Source of the DNA: Chthoniobacter sp.
GTDB lineage: Bacteria > Verrucomicrobiota > Verrucomicrobiia > Chthoniobacterales > Chthoniobacteraceae
Reading direction: 5' to 3'
DNA: 6,902 nucleotides
Assembly (NCBI GenBank): GCA_025352865.1
Contig: JANXSB010000099.1
Coordinates: 1-6,902 of the forward strand
The notes under the pieces are model-generated. The model saw nothing but the letters and a program-made list of their open reading frames with translations, was not told where the DNA came from and did not search any database. This document shows, piece after piece, positions 6,124 through 6,902 of the stretch (its first letter is position 1; the number at the start of each line of letters is the position of its first letter). A program made the position numbers and the translations under genes.

Positions 6124-6672
6124 GTGACCGTGAAAATGCCGGACGAAACCACCGCCCCGGAATGGGGGACGATCGAGCAGGTCTTTGCCGCGCTCGAATC
6201 GCCGCTGCTCGCCTATGCCCGGCGACTGCTCGGCGATTTCGCGGTGGCCGAGGACATCGTGCAGGAGGCTTTTATGAAACTTCACATGCAATTCCAAAAG
6301 GTGCTCACGCCCCAGCCGTGGCTCTACCGCACCGTCCACAATCTCGCCGTGGATCATCAGCGCCGCGCGAACCGCATCGTCCTCATGGGCGACGGCAAAG
6401 ACGAGGACGCCCCGACAAATGACGCCGCCGATTCGCAGCCGATGCCGGACGAACAAATCGCGCGCTGGGAAGGCATCGGGCTCGTGCGACTCGTCCTCGA
6501 AACGCTCGACGCACGCAGCCGCGAACTCATCCGGCTGCGGTTCAACGAAGACCTTTCCTACAAGGAAATCGCCGACCGCACCGGCCTGAAAGTCGGCCAC
6601 GTCGGCTACCTGCTCCACCACGCGCTCAAGGCGATGGCTGTGGAGCTGGAAAAAACGGAGGTCGCACGATGA
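6124..6672 (+). CDS. ECF-type RNA polymerase sigma factor
   Basis: A 182-residue sigma-70 family protein with only regions 2 and 4. Region 2 spans about 20-82: LLAYARRLLGDFAVAEDIVQEAF includes the core-binding helix with AEDIVQEAF at 42-50, followed by PWLYRTVHNLAVDHQRR for -10 recognition at 65-81. An acidic variable linker at 86-117 leads to region 4 at about 118-175. There LDARSRELIRLRF is followed by a helix-turn-helix (LSYKEIADRTGLKVGHVGYLLHHALKAM) for -35 binding. The GTG at 6124 is the first start after an in-frame stop at 6106; GTG 6130 and ATG 6136 are alternatives and leave the domains intact. It overlaps the next gene by ATGA, so the two are translationally coupled as expected for a sigma factor and its partner. 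The stimulus and target genes cannot be read from this window. Confidence 0.9.
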   Translation: MTVKMPDETTAPEWGTIEQVFAALESPLLAYARRLLGDFAVAEDIVQEAFMKLHMQFQKVLTPQPWLYRTVHNLAVDHQRRANRIVLMGDGKDEDAPTNDAADSQPMPDEQIARWEGIGLVRLVLETLDARSRELIRLRFNEDLSYKEIADRTGLKVGHVGYLLHHALKAMAVELEKTEVAR

Positions 6673-6902
6673 ACCACGAAACCCCGATGACGCCCCGCGA
6701 AAAAACCGAAGTCAGCCTCACCGCCCTGCTCATGGGCGAACTCCCGCCCGACGAAGCCGCCGCCCTCCAAGCGCAAATGGCCGCCGATCCCGCGCTGGCA
6801 AAACTCCACGCGCGTCACCGGCAGGCGATGGAACTGCTCCGCGAAGCCACCGCGCTGCCCGATCATCCCGCGCCCGCGCAGCTTTCCCCCGAGCGCCGCG
6901 AG
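6669..6902 (+). CDS. Anti-sigma-like N-terminal region, truncated by the window end
   Basis: The first 78 codons of a longer protein. The ATG at 6669 overlaps the sigma-factor TGA (ATGA). Residues about 16-50 (LTALLMGELPPDEAAALQ, then ADPALAKL) resemble the N-terminal helical segment of anti-sigma factors and of the larger anti-sigma/von Willebrand type A proteins common beside ECF sigma genes in Verrucomicrobiota and Planctomycetota. The segment ends with LSPERRE, a motif that often comes just before the next domain in those proteins. No HxxxCxxC zinc motif is present, so it is not a zinc-binding ZAS anti-sigma in the part visible. No membrane segment has been reached. It probably binds and restrains the upstream sigma factor; the rest of the protein would show whether it is a plain anti-sigma or a large sensor. 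Confidence 0.65.
   Translation, partial: MNHETPMTPREKTEVSLTALLMGELPPDEAAALQAQMAADPALAKLHARHRQAMELLREATALPDHPAPAQLSPERRE

Overview
The window looks like chromosomal DNA from a high-GC bacterium, probably of the Planctomycetota-Verrucomicrobiota-Chlamydiota group and most likely Verrucomicrobiota. This is inferred from the style of the genes and not from any marker gene. The clues are a secreted beta-propeller protein opening with NWPQFRGP, a phosphoenolpyruvate carboxylase (PEPC) of the FQLLNMVEEN / GGDRDGHP type, and an ECF sigma factor coupled to an anti-sigma-like N-terminus of the LTALLMGELPPDEA type. Strong Shine-Dalgarno sequences are scarce, and coding density is very high.

Layout. Positions 1-56 form a nearly perfect long palindrome containing the stop codon of the first gene. 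Positions 38-802 (minus) encode a small kinase-fold phosphotransferase-like protein. Positions 803-945 are a divergent intergenic region with a candidate sigma70 promoter and a repeated AAATTTCCGC motif. Positions 946-1839 (plus) encode an exported, proline-rich protein with a transglutaminase-like Cys-His-Asp domain. Its stop codon overlaps that of the convergent ppc gene. Positions 1836-4616 (minus) encode full-length PEPC. Positions 4623-5885 (minus) encode a secreted PQQ-like beta-propeller protein, which lies 6 nt upstream of ppc and is probably co-transcribed with it. Positions 5886-6123 are a second divergent intergenic region, rich in repeats. Positions 6124-6672 (plus) encode an ECF sigma factor, overlapping by ATGA a partial gene (6669 onward) that starts like a zinc-free anti-sigma or von Willebrand-type protein and runs off the window.

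How the genes may work together. PEPC is the only gene with a secure biochemical role (anaplerotic oxaloacetate synthesis). The sigma/anti-sigma pair is a regulatory module whose target is not visible. The two minus-strand genes form one unit, and the sigma operon is divergent from it. Both start regions carry almost the same GGAGGATTC(C/G)CCGAT leader element in inverted orientation, so the two units may share a regulatory signal.

No clear novel multi-gene system (CRISPR, toxin-antitoxin, phage defence, biosynthetic cluster) is visible. The signals most worth a second look are the divergent 5886-6123 region (heptamer arrays, duplicated leader element, 5-codon leader ORF), the palindrome at the left edge, and the altered aspartate-inhibition site of PEPC.
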